Below are positions 37,150 through 49,529 of a stretch of 64,000 bases of DNA, in pieces. The stretch spans positions 294,021 through 358,020 of the forward strand of contig NW_025954995.1 in assembly GCF_022376445.1 (NCBI RefSeq). The letters are read 5' to 3'. Origin of the DNA: Fomitopsis serialis. Its lineage: Eukaryota; Basidiomycota; Agaricomycetes; Polyporales; Fomitopsidaceae. Under the pieces are notes generated by a model that saw only the letters and a program-made list of their open reading frames with translations, was not told the origin of the DNA and searched no databases. Each line of letters starts with the position of its first letter. Position 1 is the stretch's first letter. Position numbers and translations under genes: made by a program.

Positions 37150-38032
37150 GAAGGTAGGTGTGCCGGCCTTGGTTTGTGAATGTACAGCTTCGTTCACTGT
37201 GTACAGCGTGAGGTTACTCGTTCAGCGTGATTTGGTAACGAGCCGGCAACAAGTCACATACTAGCGGGACACCTATCTCATCTATTGGCAGTGCGTGAGA
37301 TGCGAAACAGAGTCCATCGTCAGAACGACGGACGTTATTGCCCCCGAAGACCTCGAACACAGCACGGTTTATGCAAGGGTGAATGGAGGAGGAAGCACGG
37401 TGATGACGAGTATCTTCATAAGTGCATTTGTGCCCCCATATATACACGCAGCCGATGGTGGAGGACGGTGTTTCAATCTCATGGAGTACATACTTTGACG
37501 GTGTCAAGATGGGCCAGTGGAAAGCGAGAGGACATCACCCACGAGTCAACAGGCCCTGATCAAGTTGTGCGTATGTTCGATGTAGAAATGACCCCGCCTG
37601 GTGGCGTGCTGAAAACCGCACGCGACAAAGCCAGGTTCTGATTACTGGCAGGAAGTCCGACTTGGACGGCAGACGTCACGGTAAGTTGGCAGTCATTCTG
37701 ACCTGCCAGTGTGTGACCTGTCTAACGGCCGTCGGGTTAACACATGAACTTCCATGAATTAGAAATCTGAGATTTGAAGACCATGGAGGCAACGTACGGA
37801 GACAATGACCATATCAGTCAAAGAACGAGACTCGTCAAGAGGTGGCCTAGTACTGCTTGAGGAGGAGGACTGGCCGCCCAGCCGCTGCGGCGCCACCAAC
37901 GGCCACCATAACGGAAGGATAGTGACAGAACTGTGACCACGCTGTGACCAAGCTGTGACACAGCCTCGAGTCGAGTCTCTACACCGTACATACGTCACCG
38001 GCTTGCGTTTCACTGATTTGATTACTATCTAG
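37150..38032. other. Intergenic, no gene recognised
   Basis: About 880 bases between divergent F-box and zinc-finger genes. Contains three spaced CTGTGAC units at 37930-37960. No gene supported. Confidence 0.5.
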
Positions 38033-39530
38033 ATGTCGCGAGGTGAGAGCACTTCGTCTCCAGTTCCGAGTTCTGATTTGTTGTTAGCTAGTAGATTGAT
38101 AGAGTCAGTGCGGGCTATAGACATAGCACCGCAAATTCGTCCCGATGCCGTCTTGCACACCCCGGACTCGGACAATCCGTGCTTCACGCAGGCCCATAAT
38201 AATAGTACGTGAACATCACGTTGATCCCACGGGTCGTCGCGCTGGCAGCCAACGACAGTCGTAGTGAGCATCGCACGAACAGCCCATATTTCAAAAATCT
38301 ATTTCACGCTCCAATCGATTTTTGAGGACTCGGAGGAGTGTCTACACGACGAGGCACTGTTGCGATCTTCCCTTCGGGGTTCACGACATTATTTTCAATG
38401 TCACTTGGAGGCTGCCTGAAGTTCGATCGCTATTGCCGTTCTCCCGTGAACATGTTCATTCCTTCACTGCTTCAAAACTTCCCTCAGACACTTCAGGTGG
38501 CTGTCAGCCGAGTTGCCCGGAAATCTTCGTGTTGTTCGCGGAGCGAGCGTTACATGTTCAATTAACCATCACATAAACCCCGTTGTGTTCAACGGAATGT
38601 CACTCCGAGTATCGACAATACAATGGTAGATCCTTTTTACGTGTTTCGAACTGTAGATTCTGACATGAACATCAATTCTAGCCACCGTCAATCACCACTG
38701 GCAGGTTGATGGCAGGTTGAGTGTCCGAGTCTTACGGGAGGTACGCCATCTGTTCTAGCCAACTAGGCTGTACTGAGACGACCAGACTGCCACTCGTTCC
38801 GGCCAATAGGCTTACCTGTGTCCAAAGAGCAGCGAATGTAACGTTGATCTCGCTCACTGGGTGGCTTCATATTGTTCTCTGCTCAGGCATCACACCGTCT
38901 GAATTCTATCTTGTGAACAAAGGCTGACGGTCTGCTGGGACCTCAGCCTCCTGCATCCCGTCCTTCGGATCGGTAACAACAACGGTCCTGGGCGCACCGG
39001 GGTGTCGCGGAGGACGGAAACATTGCTAACTCTAGGGACTCGACTCCATGCATCGGTGGCCTTGATGATGCACGACTACGCTGTGCCCAGTTGGTTTAAA
39101 ACCACAGGAGAAGGCGACAGTTCCCCCAGCAAGAAGTCTTACCAACCGTCGCAAGTCCAGTACCGAAATGGTTTACTACAACCGTCAGACTACGCCAGCC
39201 CTCGACGCCCCCGTAGGCACCATGGCATACGCCCGAGAACCGGTTCAGGACTCCGCAAAGTACGTTCTCATTTACCGGTACTCTGACCCACCGTACTGAC
39301 TCGGACGACCTCCAAGTTGCTTCTCATGGAAATCATCTATGGCGATTTCCGAAGGCACAGACGAGACCACCTCTGCCATGACACCGTACACGATATCCGT
39401 ACCCGCGGCGAAGTACACCGTATTGAGCGGAGCCGGGGGTAAATTCGTCTGCCCGAAATGCGGTTGGTCGTGCAACAGGAAGGATATTCTCGATCACCAC
39501 ATGGGGAGTCCTGGTTGCCCTGGTATCTAG
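38033..39530 (+). CDS. Reduced zinc-finger family member keeping only the C2HC finger
   Basis: Exon 1 starts at ATG 38033 (M-S-R-G-E-S-T-S-S-P) and ends at a GT donor near 38208. The last exon (from about 39347 to 39530) encodes C-P-K-C-G-W-S-C-N-R-K-D ... H-H-M-G-S-P-G-C, the family's C-terminal C2HC finger with S-R replaced by N-R, and stops two residues later. Middle exons lie between 39000 and 39260, but I could not make all phases agree, so the gene model is incomplete. Fingers 1 and 2 are not seen. It may be a decaying or neofunctionalised paralogue. Confidence 0.45.
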
Positions 39531-40003
39531 CTTTCTCTTCTCTATATGTTTGACATGGAAGCTGATATTGTTCATGTGCCAGCCTGAACGACTTGCGCTG
39601 TTGTCCGGTTAGCAATCTGTCCGATGGGATTCTGCCTAGTATTTACTATGATATTTATCGTGTGTCGGATTCTTTCCATCGTATGAACTTGCCTCAGCAT
39701 ACCTGCCGTCTGCGGCGCTAGAAGATGTGTTCACTATTTATCTCTACTTCGGATGGGATATGCCTGTTTGTGTGTTCCTTGTATATATTATCCTGTCGTC
39801 ATACCCGTGGTCCGGTGTATTGATCCGTTTCATTGAACCTTCATGCCATTGACGCCATGGGCATTGGTCCGCAGTATGCATCTCACATTCTCTATTGGAT
39901 GATGCATCTAGGTGTCTGACATATTCTATCCAGGAGGTGGCAAACATGCCCATCTGACGCTATGTACACGCAGAGGGCGGAAAATGCCGTACTTGGTGTT
40001 ACC
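39531..40003. other. Intergenic, no gene recognised
   Basis: About 470 bases, AT-richer than its surroundings. Nothing supported. Confidence 0.5.
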
Positions 40004-40790
40004 TTAACGGAAATTACCGCTCCCGGTTGAGCCTCCAACAGTTGGCACCTCCACCCCGAGGAGGAGGAGCCCATGTATGGCGTCAGGAATGTAATATACT
40101 TCTGTCCTGACACCCAGCTCCGAACGCAGCCGATCGTACGTAGCCCGCGACCATGGACTCCCCTCCTTCTCCCGGGCCTCCTCCTCCTCAGGAAAACCTA
40201 TTGGGTCAGCTACGCTATGCACGAGCACGGTACACGTAGGCAGGAAGGTCACATTGATGTGAGCCTCAAGGACGGGGGCGCGGGTGTCGGGGGATGGCTG
40301 CGAGGTGCTCAGACTCGGTGCACGAAGTGTCGAGGATGCACTGGGCTCACCAAGTTACCGAGGAACTCGCCCGTGCGCAGGTAAGAATACAGGCAAATGC
40401 TACCTTCCCCGTAGCGCAGGGCAAATTTCACGGTGAGGCTTAGCGGGACGTCAGGAGACGCAGGCGACAGGCGAATGAATGAGGGGGCGACAAACTCGGG
40501 TGGAATGCAATGGACACCTGCGGAGACCGAGTCCAATGTGACCCAGTGGTCGCTCATCAACTCGCCTGACATTCTGAAGAGCAGCGGGAGTTGGGCTGAG
40601 CGTGGCTCGCCGCAGCGCGGGCTGCGAGCCCACCTACAGAGGCACCCATATAGCGATGCGCGTGGCGTCCAGCGAAATACCAGGGAGACATTTCTCGGAG
40701 CGCTCCGGATCTGTGAAGAAAAGAAGAGCACTTGTAAGTCGTCAATGTTGTAGAAAGTAGTAGACCGGTGGATCAGGCAGCAGTCCACAG
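40004..40790 (-). pseudogene. Fragment of an alpha/beta hydrolase (esterase-like), 5' truncated
   Basis: Minus-strand remains of a hydrolase. Pieces in order: a strand ending I-S-L-D-A-T-R-I-A-I-W, then in the next frame the nucleophile elbow G-A-S-V-G-G with L-A-A-R-A-A, a middle segment with S-G-E-L-M-S-D-H-W-V, L-Y-S-Y-L-R-T-G-E-F-L, and a C-terminal part with V-H-S-V-A-D-P-I, S-E-L-G-V-R-T-E-V-Y and D-A-I-H-G. The first break needs one extra G in TATGGGTG near 40650; at least one more join is unclear. The usual N-terminal 100 or more residues are not found upstream to 41100. The G-x-S-x-G-G pattern and the late D...H fit hormone-sensitive-lipase-like or cutinase-like esterases. The missing N-terminus makes a pseudogene likely even if the frame break is a read error. 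Confidence 0.55.
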
Positions 40791-42535
40791 CAAATTAAGG
40801 TCAAGCCTCGCTTCAATGTCGTGTCTGTAACCCACAACGGGATTTAGCGGAGAGGACAGCATCATAGCGGACTGGTAAGCGAACCTCTCAACCACTCAGT
40901 GGATGTGATTTATCCATGAGCCAGAAACAATCCGTCTTCATGAATTAAAGAGATGACAGTGGGCAGCGCGCCGGCGACTGGAGAACACAGGAGTTCGAGA
41001 CCGAGTCCGCTAGGAGAAGATGCGATTGTCTACACGAGGGCGGCGCTGATTTTTCAGCTGTTATATCCCAATTAGACACTCATCTCAACATTGCTCACCT
41101 AGCTTGCTTGTGGAAACCGCCCCATGGTGGCCAAACTAATGGGTGTCGCTGTATATGCACACTATTGGCTCATATGCCCCTGATTCACTGAAATTGAGAC
41201 ATTGTGAGCGTAGACAACTTTGCCGAATAATGCCAACTAATCCTTATTGTGCCATTGCGGGGATCGGCGTATGCAGGCAATTGATGGTGTGCTCCACTGG
41301 ACAGGCCGCAGCAAAGTTGTTGTTACTGCCCACTGTAGCGCTATCAGCGGAGCAGACCCGGGTGATCCAAGCGTTGAGCAGCAATAGTTACCCCGGGCAT
41401 TACATACAAGGGCGAGCGGCCTGGTGTAAAGCACCGTCGACAAGACTGTTCAAATTTTGATTACTATTGACTGATCCTGGCAAGTAGACAGAGGCCACTT
41501 GCCACACCGACGACAAGCTCAAGGTATTAACTGAAGAGCTATGTGCCTTAAGAGATTGAGTCGCTCCTGAGCCCACTGGCACCGCGGCGGGCGTGGTGCA
41601 TTTGGACCTTGTGAAATACATAATTCGAAAATACACATATTTACATAGCAGCGTGCGAGTAATCACACACCTATACCGTAACCGCGTTACGTCGTATGCT
41701 TCCGAAGCCAAACTTCTGTTCCACCGCACCGCCAGTGCCAGGACTCGGAAGTTCCACCGTACGGCGTCAGGATACACAAGAGGTGGACGTCTGCCCTTAC
41801 TAAGTAGCGGCGACGATCTGGACGGGTCAGGCCTCGAATGATTACGAGTAATGCATTCATGCCCATGGCAGGGCCATACCGCAAAGCTAGCTACAAGTTG
41901 CTGCCAGGACGACGAGGACGAGGAGGAGGAGACTGACTCGGATTCTCCGACTTACTCCAGCGACGCGCGCACGTGCCTGGACGGCGCTTAAAGGTGACTT
42001 GCGACTTGCGACCCACTTGGCAATTGTTTTCCCAAGTACTGAAACTGAATTCAGGCTCGAGTGGATACGAAACGAACCTTCAAATATGTATGTCGCGTCT
42101 ATATCCGCGCGCCGTTCTCTCCTATGAATCGCGAGAAACATCACGGCCATCCACCAAACGAAGCTCTGTGCGGCTGATAAGACTTCACTTGTCATCGCGT
42201 CCACCGGCCCCTTCACACCTTTCCACCCGTCGCTCGTTTCCACCTTCACATCCACCACCCATCCACCATCCATCCACCATCCATCCACCAACTCCCAGCA
42301 TGCGCCTCATTTGGCAGATATGACCTCGGTCTCTATGCATCATCTCGGCATATCAGATAGTGGATGCAAGGCCATACAGTACTTCGTGCGCTGACAGCAC
42401 GACATGCAGTCGGGTGACCGAGCTTTGCTCATCGTTATAAAGGGGAAAGGTGGGTTGTCTCAACTGCATCAAGCAGAATCTGCCTCACCCACCTCTCAGG
42501 TCGTCTACCCACCCAAGTACAACCTGAGTATTCAC
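40791..42535. other. Intergenic with low-complexity CCATCCA tract
   Basis: About 1.75 kb. No gene recognised. Contains a GAG/GAC-rich tract near 41909-41931 and a pyrimidine-rich tandem CCATCCAC tract at about 42240-42292, shortly before the promoter of the next gene. Confidence 0.55.
42436..42442 (+). promoter_or_regulatory. TATA box (TATAAAG) before the zinc-finger gene at 42536
   Basis: TATAAAG exactly 100 bases upstream of the ATG, a typical fungal spacing. Confidence 0.55.
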
Positions 42536-43529
42536 ATGACATTCCCTCATTCCCCCGAGCTTCAGTTTGTCCCAAAGATGTACTACCAAACAGAGGTCAG
42601 CGACAATTGCTCCGCCGGGTACGTCAACAGCTTTCTTTCCCCCGCGTGGTGCCATGGCCTGACGTTGTCACAGAGTATATGCGCATCTGACCATGCCGGA
42701 GGACTGCGCGTGGCTCAAGGATGGTGAAATGCTTCCCGATAGTTCTCGGCTACATCCGTATCTCGCGACTTCCCCCTCCATGCCTTGGGATTTGCATAGC
42801 ACTCCGCACGGCGATTATCAGGAGCCTCCGGTTCATACGCCCTCCACCAGCCGCAGTCCCAGCCCCGGCGGAAGTGCTCAAGCTCAAGCTCAAGGACTCT
42901 ACGAGTATGTATATCACTTCTTTGGTCCCCCCCCGGTGCACATTCGCCTACCGTACTTGCAGATATTGGCAATATCCGGAGTCATCGAACGTGGGATTTG
43001 AAGGCGCGGTGTATCCGGACTCAGGGTACGTCTGCAAGCTTCGATGCTGTCCGCTTCGCTCATAGTATTCTTGCCAAGTCTGGTCTACAGTAAACCCATT
43101 GAAAATGAAGCTCAGGGCTGGAATCCGTGTCAATATGCGTCACCGCTCGATACGGATGCTCTGGGATTGGCTGGCTTCAGCGTTCCGCATCAGTTCGGGT
43201 TGGCTTACGTCTCATGCCAATTTGGCACGGAGTGTGGGACGGCCATACAGGACGTCACTCCCAAGGGCGTCTGCGAACATCTGCAGCACTACCACAGCCA
43301 GGACATCGATAGCGACTACGCTCATGACGTCTTCAAATGTCTATGGCAGACTAACGGCGAGCCATGCGGCGCTGCGCGGTACTGTGATACTGGACTGTGC
43401 GAGCACATCGTTGCGACACATCTGGTTGACCCCCAGACCAAATGGTCGTGGTCTCGTATGTCTTGTGTAGCCCCTGAGCACACAATATCCTGCGAGCAGC
43501 TATGCGAATCGCCAGCAGCTATCGTGTAG
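42536..43529 (+). CDS. Two-finger member of the zinc-finger family
   Basis: Exons 42536-42618, 42674-42904, 42963-43025 and 43091-43529 join in phase into 271 residues. The N-terminal half is Ser/Pro/Gln-rich with an A-Q-A-Q-A-Q run coded by a CAAGCT repeat. The last exon holds finger 1 C-Q-F-G-T-E-C ... H-L-Q-H-Y-H and finger 2 C-L-W-x(6)-C ... H-I-V-A-T-H. The expected C2HC third finger is absent; the protein ends soon after finger 2. An intron 43457-43500 is possible and would only change the last residues. It shows the same finger order as the full members, so loss of finger 3 is derived. Confidence 0.75.
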
Positions 43530-44271
43530 ATTGTGAGTGACGCCTAACGCCGGTCGTCGATGTTACCTTCGCGTCACATGACGGTGCTGACGTTTCTGCT
43601 TTCTGCAATAGCAGCAGCTTGTACATGAGCGGTAGACATATTCTGGTCCGCCCGCACCACAGCCACGGACTTGTGTATCCGCCGATTGTCTATGCCGAAT
43701 GGTTCAACCGTGAACTCCCCGCGATGGCTATCATACCTCGTCATGTACTATGGACTTGCGTTTTGGTTAGCTTACGCTCTCGGTACGCTCAGACTGTTCT
43801 TCTATTACTGCTATGATCTCGTCGCGGTGTTGCTTCGTTCAGTGACTGTACAATTCAGGATCGTCGATTTGACTGGCATGTCCTCTACGACATCTAGGCC
43901 CTGATCGAGAGGTTCCGCCGATCGCGCCACCCCGCTGGTTTGTGCACCGACGCAAGTCTCAGCCACGAGCTCTCTGCGGGATGAGGATAGCTTCCGCATT
44001 CGTATCCGCATGACCCATAGTTGCTCCCGCGCATAGCCTTGCTCCTGCTTCCCGCGTACCTGTGCATCTGCATCCGCTCTTGGCTCTGGAACGGATGACG
44101 GAGGGCCAGTTGTGATCGGGATGCCGATCGTATTTGCCTCTGCCTCTGCGTCAGCCGAGGCCTGCGAGGTATATAAGGTTCGAATTATTGTGCCGTTTCT
44201 CAACCGCGCACTCGTACATTCCTGTCCCAACACTTCTATTCCTCACATCGCTATCACCTCTTCATTGCAAT
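43530..44271. other. Intergenic upstream of GH16, no gene recognised
   Basis: About 740 bases. Contains the GH16 promoter with its TATA box at 44170. No gene supported. Confidence 0.55.
44170..44177 (+). promoter_or_regulatory. TATA box (TATATAAG) before the GH16 gene at 44272
   Basis: TATATAAG about 100 bases upstream of the ATG, the right place for a fungal core promoter. Confidence 0.65.
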
Positions 44272-45567
44272 ATGGGTCACTTCCGCCGCTCAATTCTTGG
44301 TGGACTCGCGGTCGGGATCGTCGCGCAGTCCGTGATGGCAGGGCCGTACACCATCGCCCAGACCAACGTCGGGTCTGATTTTTTCAACAACTTCCAGTGG
44401 GAGAACATATCGGACCCCACGAACGGTCGAGTGTGAGTTGCATCGCGGCCTGTCATCTGAGCTGTTGCTGAAGAGCTCGCAGTGAGTACGTGACCAAGGA
44501 GACCGCGCAGGCGAAGAACCTCACCTACGCCACGGACGATTCGTTCGTCATGCGCGCCGACTCTACGACAAACCTTACCGCGGATGGGCCGGGGAGGATG
44601 AGCAACCGTATCAAGAGTAATACCCAGTACAACACTCACGTTGCTGTGTAAGTCGTCAGTATTTTGATGAAACTCTTCGTAGACTGATCATTCTGGGTCA
44701 GCTTCGACATTCGCCACATGCCTCAGGGCTGCGGCACATGGCCGGCAGTGTGGGAGGCAGACGATACCGTTGGAGCCGCCAGTGGTGAAATCGACATCCT
44801 TGAGGGTGTGAACGACCTCGCGCCCAACAGTGTCACTCTGCACACTGAAGGCAACTGCACTGTGCCCAGCAACCGCACGCAGCTGGGGTGCGTCTCGTCA
44901 GAGTTGTTCTTTAATTTGTTGCTGACGTCTTTTCAGGACGCCACTATCAAACGATTGCAGCGATACCGCTGACATCGGAAACGGCAACAATGGATGCTCG
45001 GTGGACGCTCCGTACACTTCGTCCTACGGTCCCGTATTCAACTCTAACGGTGGCGGATATTACGCTGTGGAGCGTACGTCGCAATTCATCCGTGTGTGGT
45101 TCTGGGCGCGCAACCAAGACGGCATTCCGTCGGACATTACGGGGGGCGCGAGCAGCGTTGACACTGATAACTGGGTATGTCAGCATTCTCTCCCGAGGAG
45201 GCAGTAAATAATTGTTTGCTAGGGAACACCGATTGCATACTTCCCAGACGACAACTGCGACATCAACAAGGTTTCGGCAACAATAACATCGTTATCGATC
45301 TTACCTTTTGCGGAAACTGGGCAGGCGCAGACTTCACCGAGATTGGCTGCGGCTCGGACTGCATTCGTAAGCCTTTGTACCGTGCTGCATGTCGCACTCA
45401 TACTCACAGCGCCTCCAGAGTACGTGAACGAGAATCCGTCGGCCTTTTCCGACGCCTACTGGGACTTTGCTGCTGTGCGTGTGTACGAGGGTCATCCAGT
45501 TGAATGGTGGCTGCCGAAATGCAGTCTTCGCGACTGTCAGGACGAACCGTTAGCGCTTGGGGTTTGA
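44272..45567 (+). CDS. GH16 endo-1,3(4)-beta-glucanase (laminarinase type), one frame break
   Basis: Secreted beta-glucanase acting on cell-wall or plant beta-1,3(4)-glucans. Exons 44272-44432, 44483-44647, 44702-44887, 44937-45174, about 45224-45365 and about 45420-45567. An N-terminal signal peptide ends near V-M-A-G-P. The catalytic motif G-E-I-D-I-L-E-G-V-N-D carries both active-site glutamates and the helper Asp, preceded by G-T-W-P-A-V-W-E-A-D-D. In exon 5 the frame moves at 45270-45271: D-C-D-I-N-K type sequence passes to G-F-G-N-N-N in the next frame, repaired by one extra G. Exons 2-4 have exactly the lengths of those in the paralogue at 57164 (165, 186, 238 nt). Unlike that copy it lacks a C-terminal GPI-type tail. 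Confidence 0.9.
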
Positions 45568-45995
45568 TGGAGTGGAACGCAACTATCACGCACAACTTAA
45601 CACCAAACTTAGATCCTACAAATGTACACACATTCTGTTATCCAATTTTTATTCACTCCGAATCCACATATTCAGAGTATTGCACTGCGACTTCACCGAC
45701 TCGTCGCGCGTGTAGGGTGTCGCTGAGCTCTTGCGTCACGCGTCATAAGAGTATCAGTCGCGTGTTCCCGCACTGAGCGCGTCGCCACTTGGTCCCGCGG
45801 GCCGCCGCATCCTCGTTGACGCGACTTCCTAATGCTGACAGTGTGACTCGATAGCTCATGCGGCTTCTCGCGCTAATAGTAAGTCTTTGCTAGTCTCTGA
45901 CTGATGATCGCGACCGTATAAAGACACGTCTCATTTCAACGCGGCAGGTCATCCCGCCCACCGGCACTGGCCATTGCCACTCAGCTCCCTAGATC
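45568..45995. other. Intergenic with promoter of the epoxide hydrolase
   Basis: About 430 bases between GH16 and the epoxide hydrolase; holds the TATA box at 45917 and nothing else supported. Confidence 0.55.
45917..45923 (+). promoter_or_regulatory. TATA box (TATAAAG) before the epoxide hydrolase
   Basis: TATAAAG 79 bases upstream of the ATG at 45996. Confidence 0.6.
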
Positions 45996-47628
45996 ATGGC
46001 CACTTCAGAACCACAACCCTTCACCATATCCGTTCCGGAGGCTGACCTCGCCCTCTTGCACGAGAAGTTGGATCTGACGCGCTTCCCTGACGAGCTGGAC
46101 GACGCGGCATGGAACTACGGCGTGCCGCTTGCGAATGTTAAACGGCTCATCGCGCGGTGGAAAGACGGGTATGACTGGCGCGCTGCGGAGGCTGGCATCA
46201 ACGAGATCCCTCAGTTCACTCGAGACGTCGAAGTGGAGGGCTTTGGTACGCTGAACGTGCATTACGTCCATAAGAAGAGCGAAGTGAAGGACGCGATTCC
46301 ACTAGTATTCGTGCATGGATGTACGTGGCACATCTCGATACATCGCAAGGGAACAATTACTGGACCATCACTTGTCAGGGCCTGGCCACTTCCTTGAAGT
46401 CAAGAAGCTGCTCCCCTTGTTGACGTCTGCGTCGCCAGATCACCCAAATTTCCATGTTGTTGCCCCTAGTCTGCCGAATTTTGGCTTCTCTGAATTGTCA
46501 AGAACAGGGATTCACAGTTGCTCAATACGCAGAGGTACGTACAAGAAGGGCCATGTACAGATTCTGAATCACATATATCTCATATCCCAGACGTGTCACA
46601 AACTCATGCTCGCTCTGGGCTACTCTGAATATGTGCCCTGCTACTCGTTTGTCTCTGAGTTCGATGCTGACAGCCATGCCCTCTGATATATCTAATAGTG
46701 GTTCAGGGGGGAGATTGGGGTTCCTATGTTGGTATTCTTGTCTGACCTTCGCCAAACCACTGCCAATGGAGCTGACTAGACATGCTAAGATCACGAGAAC
46801 AATGGCAGCCATGTATGGCGATCAGATCGTGAAAGCATGGCATACAAACTACGCCGCGTCCGTACCCTCCTGCCTCGACTCATTGCATTCTCGTACTGAC
46901 CCTTCTCTGGAATTTGTAGTGTGGTCAGCCCACCGTCGTTCTCGAGCTTTCCTCGGCTCTGGCTTCAGCACCTGCTTACACCGTATACCGAGGTTGAACG
47001 GGCATGCTTGAAGCGCATCCAATTATTTATGCAGAAAGGACGGGGCTACAGCGCTGAACAGAATACGCAGCCGCAGACAATCGGGTATTCACTCGCGGAC
47101 TCGCCGGCGGGCTGCTCGCGTTGGATATACGAGAGCTCGTGCTCTGGTCGGATGGTTATCCTTGGATGACGACGAGGGTGCGTTCACACGCTTATATACG
47201 CAGTTTGTGCAGAATTGAAGCCGGATGTTCAGTCCTGACGTGGATCTCAATCTACTGGTTCTCTCGAGCGGGCCCTGCCGCCTCTGCGAGGATATACTAC
47301 GAACAAGCGAAAGTAAGAGAAGATCCAAACCATAGCGTTCCTTGGTGCGCTGCTCCGGTGGTGTATCCTTCTTCCCCAAGGAGCTTATCCGTCCACCAAA
47401 GACGTATGTGTTTCGACTTCATGTTCACCACTTCATAAAAGACTGACGGGCACTGGACGCAGCTGGGCGCGCACTATGGGTAACGTCGTGTTCGAGTCTG
47501 AACATGGGAACGGAGGACATTTTGCTGCACACGAGAAGCCCGATGAACTTGGGGCGGACTTGCGCGCGATGTTTGGCAAGGGCGGTCCTGCGTTCGGTGT
47601 GGTAGCCGGCAAGGCGGGCTACGACTGA
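45996..47628 (+). CDS. Epoxide hydrolase with EHN domain, several frame breaks
   Basis: Alpha/beta-fold epoxide hydrolase of the microsomal type, hydrating epoxides to diols. The EHN domain fills the first exon (from 45996; [10 protein letters not shown] and W-R-A-A-E-A-G-I-N). Then come the oxyanion motif H-G-W-P-G-H-F across the first intron, P-S-L-P-N-F-G-F-S, the nucleophile region [10 protein letters not shown] near 46700-46730, the lid tyrosine region I-Y-W-F-S-R-A-G-P and the catalytic His in [14 protein letters not shown]. The frame changes near 46505 and near 47143-47180 without a fitting intron. The number of breaks is higher than in other genes here, so this may be a true pseudogene beside the disrupted P450. 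Confidence 0.75.
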
Positions 47629-48030
47629 CCGGTGTGTACGTCTGTCATGCGCCTAGTAATGTGACCACATTCATCAGTCACTGTTCCATAACCGCTCGAT
47701 GCTGTACTGGGGCAATTGCTTGTGAGGTATGTATATACACCGATAATCGAAGCATATATATACCTCTGACTGCCCTGAGTGCCTGGCAAGGTCAGATGGC
47801 ATCGCGCGCGAGCTTACGACATGTCCCAACGCTGCCAGAATCTCCAATGAACAGAAAACAAGGTTCTAAGATAGCGCCCTCACTCCGGTAATCGTCCACA
47901 AAGGATCCCTTCATTTCTGTTCTTGAGCGGGGAGTGTCAAGATAATCCAGAAGGCCTGATACTTATATCGCCACAAGCTGAAAGAAACGGACAGGCCTAA
48001 CCCGGGCCCCGTTCCACCGCATCCTCAACT
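47629..48030. other. Intergenic between epoxide hydrolase and P450
   Basis: About 400 bases, both flanking genes on the plus strand. Nothing supported. Confidence 0.55.
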
Positions 48031-49529
48031 ATGACTCTATCAATCGGCATCCAAGCTGCGTTCGCGGTTTTCGTCACCCTCGCCTACTATGGGCTACATT
48101 GGCGACAGCTGCGTCGTCGTCTACCACCTGGCCCTCGTCCGTTTCCTATTCTGGGAAACATTCCACAGATGACTCTAAAGTTCCCGGAGAAGAGATTCGC
48201 GCAATGGAGGAAGAAGTATGGTATGAACGTTCCGAGATGCTTACGCTGCGGGTTTATAGCTGAATGCGTTGCACTAGGGGACATAATCTTCTTGAGGATG
48301 TTCAACACGCCCGTCTTGGTTATCAATTCGGCAGCCGCTGCACGAGATCTGCTGGACAAGCGGAGTGCAATATACTCGGATAGACCGTATTCGGTAATGA
48401 TGATAGATCTGTGAGTGCATCCGAGTCGAGTGTCGGCCCCTTACCTCCTGTATGAACGGCTTATGATGTATTAGGCTGGGATGGGAACACGATTTCGTAT
48501 TGACGCCATACAATGAGGAGTTTCGCAAGCATCGACGATGGATGCATAAGCCTTTCTTCTCTAAGTCTTGCCTCGCCGCTGTTGCCGACATGCAGAGGCG
48601 CGAGGCGATTGCTTTACTAATGGGATTGCTGAACGATCCGGAGGATTTTGGAAACCATATCTATCGGTGAGCTTCCGAGGTTCATCGAGTTACTGAGCCT
48701 TTCTCATAAACAAACGGCATAGGTACCATCTGGAAAGCTTCATTTGAGAATTACAACGAAATATCAACAATGATCAGCATTTCTAGGTAAAGATCTGCAA
48801 TACCACCTGTTCTATTGTTTCCCAAATTAGCAGTTTTTCTGTAACCCACCAGCACTTCCTGGGAGAATTTGTGGCAATTACATGCAATACGAACCAATTC
48901 TGCATACTTGCTGCACATTATATCGGGGATTATGCTTCCTTTGTTTTGCTTTCTGGTTATGCAGTGTCATATGAGGAACATTACGGGGCCAAATGCATAT
49001 TTGTTATTCCAGAACAGTGACAATGACTCCAACACAGTACTACAAATAGCTTGCATACATATCACTAGCACGTCCGATCGAGCAGCATTCTGAGTCGTCT
49101 CGACTGTCCTGCTACTAGTATAACCGGCACACAGCCAGCCCCAGCCCCGTCAACTCTTGTTCCATTCTCGCCAGCGAGATCTGTGTGTAATAGACTAATC
49201 AGTACGTTATGATTGGCACTGCAGAGCTACGAGTCAGCAAAATGCATCCACAAAAAGACAAAGTGATCACACACCACAGTGACAGGACATCTCCGAAGTC
49301 GATCAACACGTAAATGATGGCACCGGCGCGGTCACGGCGCGAGTCTGTCCCTTGTAATAGGCCTCGCTGTATATCCTCTTCGACGATCTCGGGCATTCGC
49401 AGCGAGAGCCTTCACGCGTGCAGCTCCCTAGATGATAACTACATCACTCTGAGGTCATCAATAAATGCGTGCCATCAACAAAGAGCACGTACGCTGGTCT
49501 GGTACTAGTCGACGCGCTGGCCGCCGCTG

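Noticed and set aside
37214..37507. Minus-strand frame upstream of the F-box gene
   Set aside because: No domain, no good start context and no splice link to the neighbouring gene.
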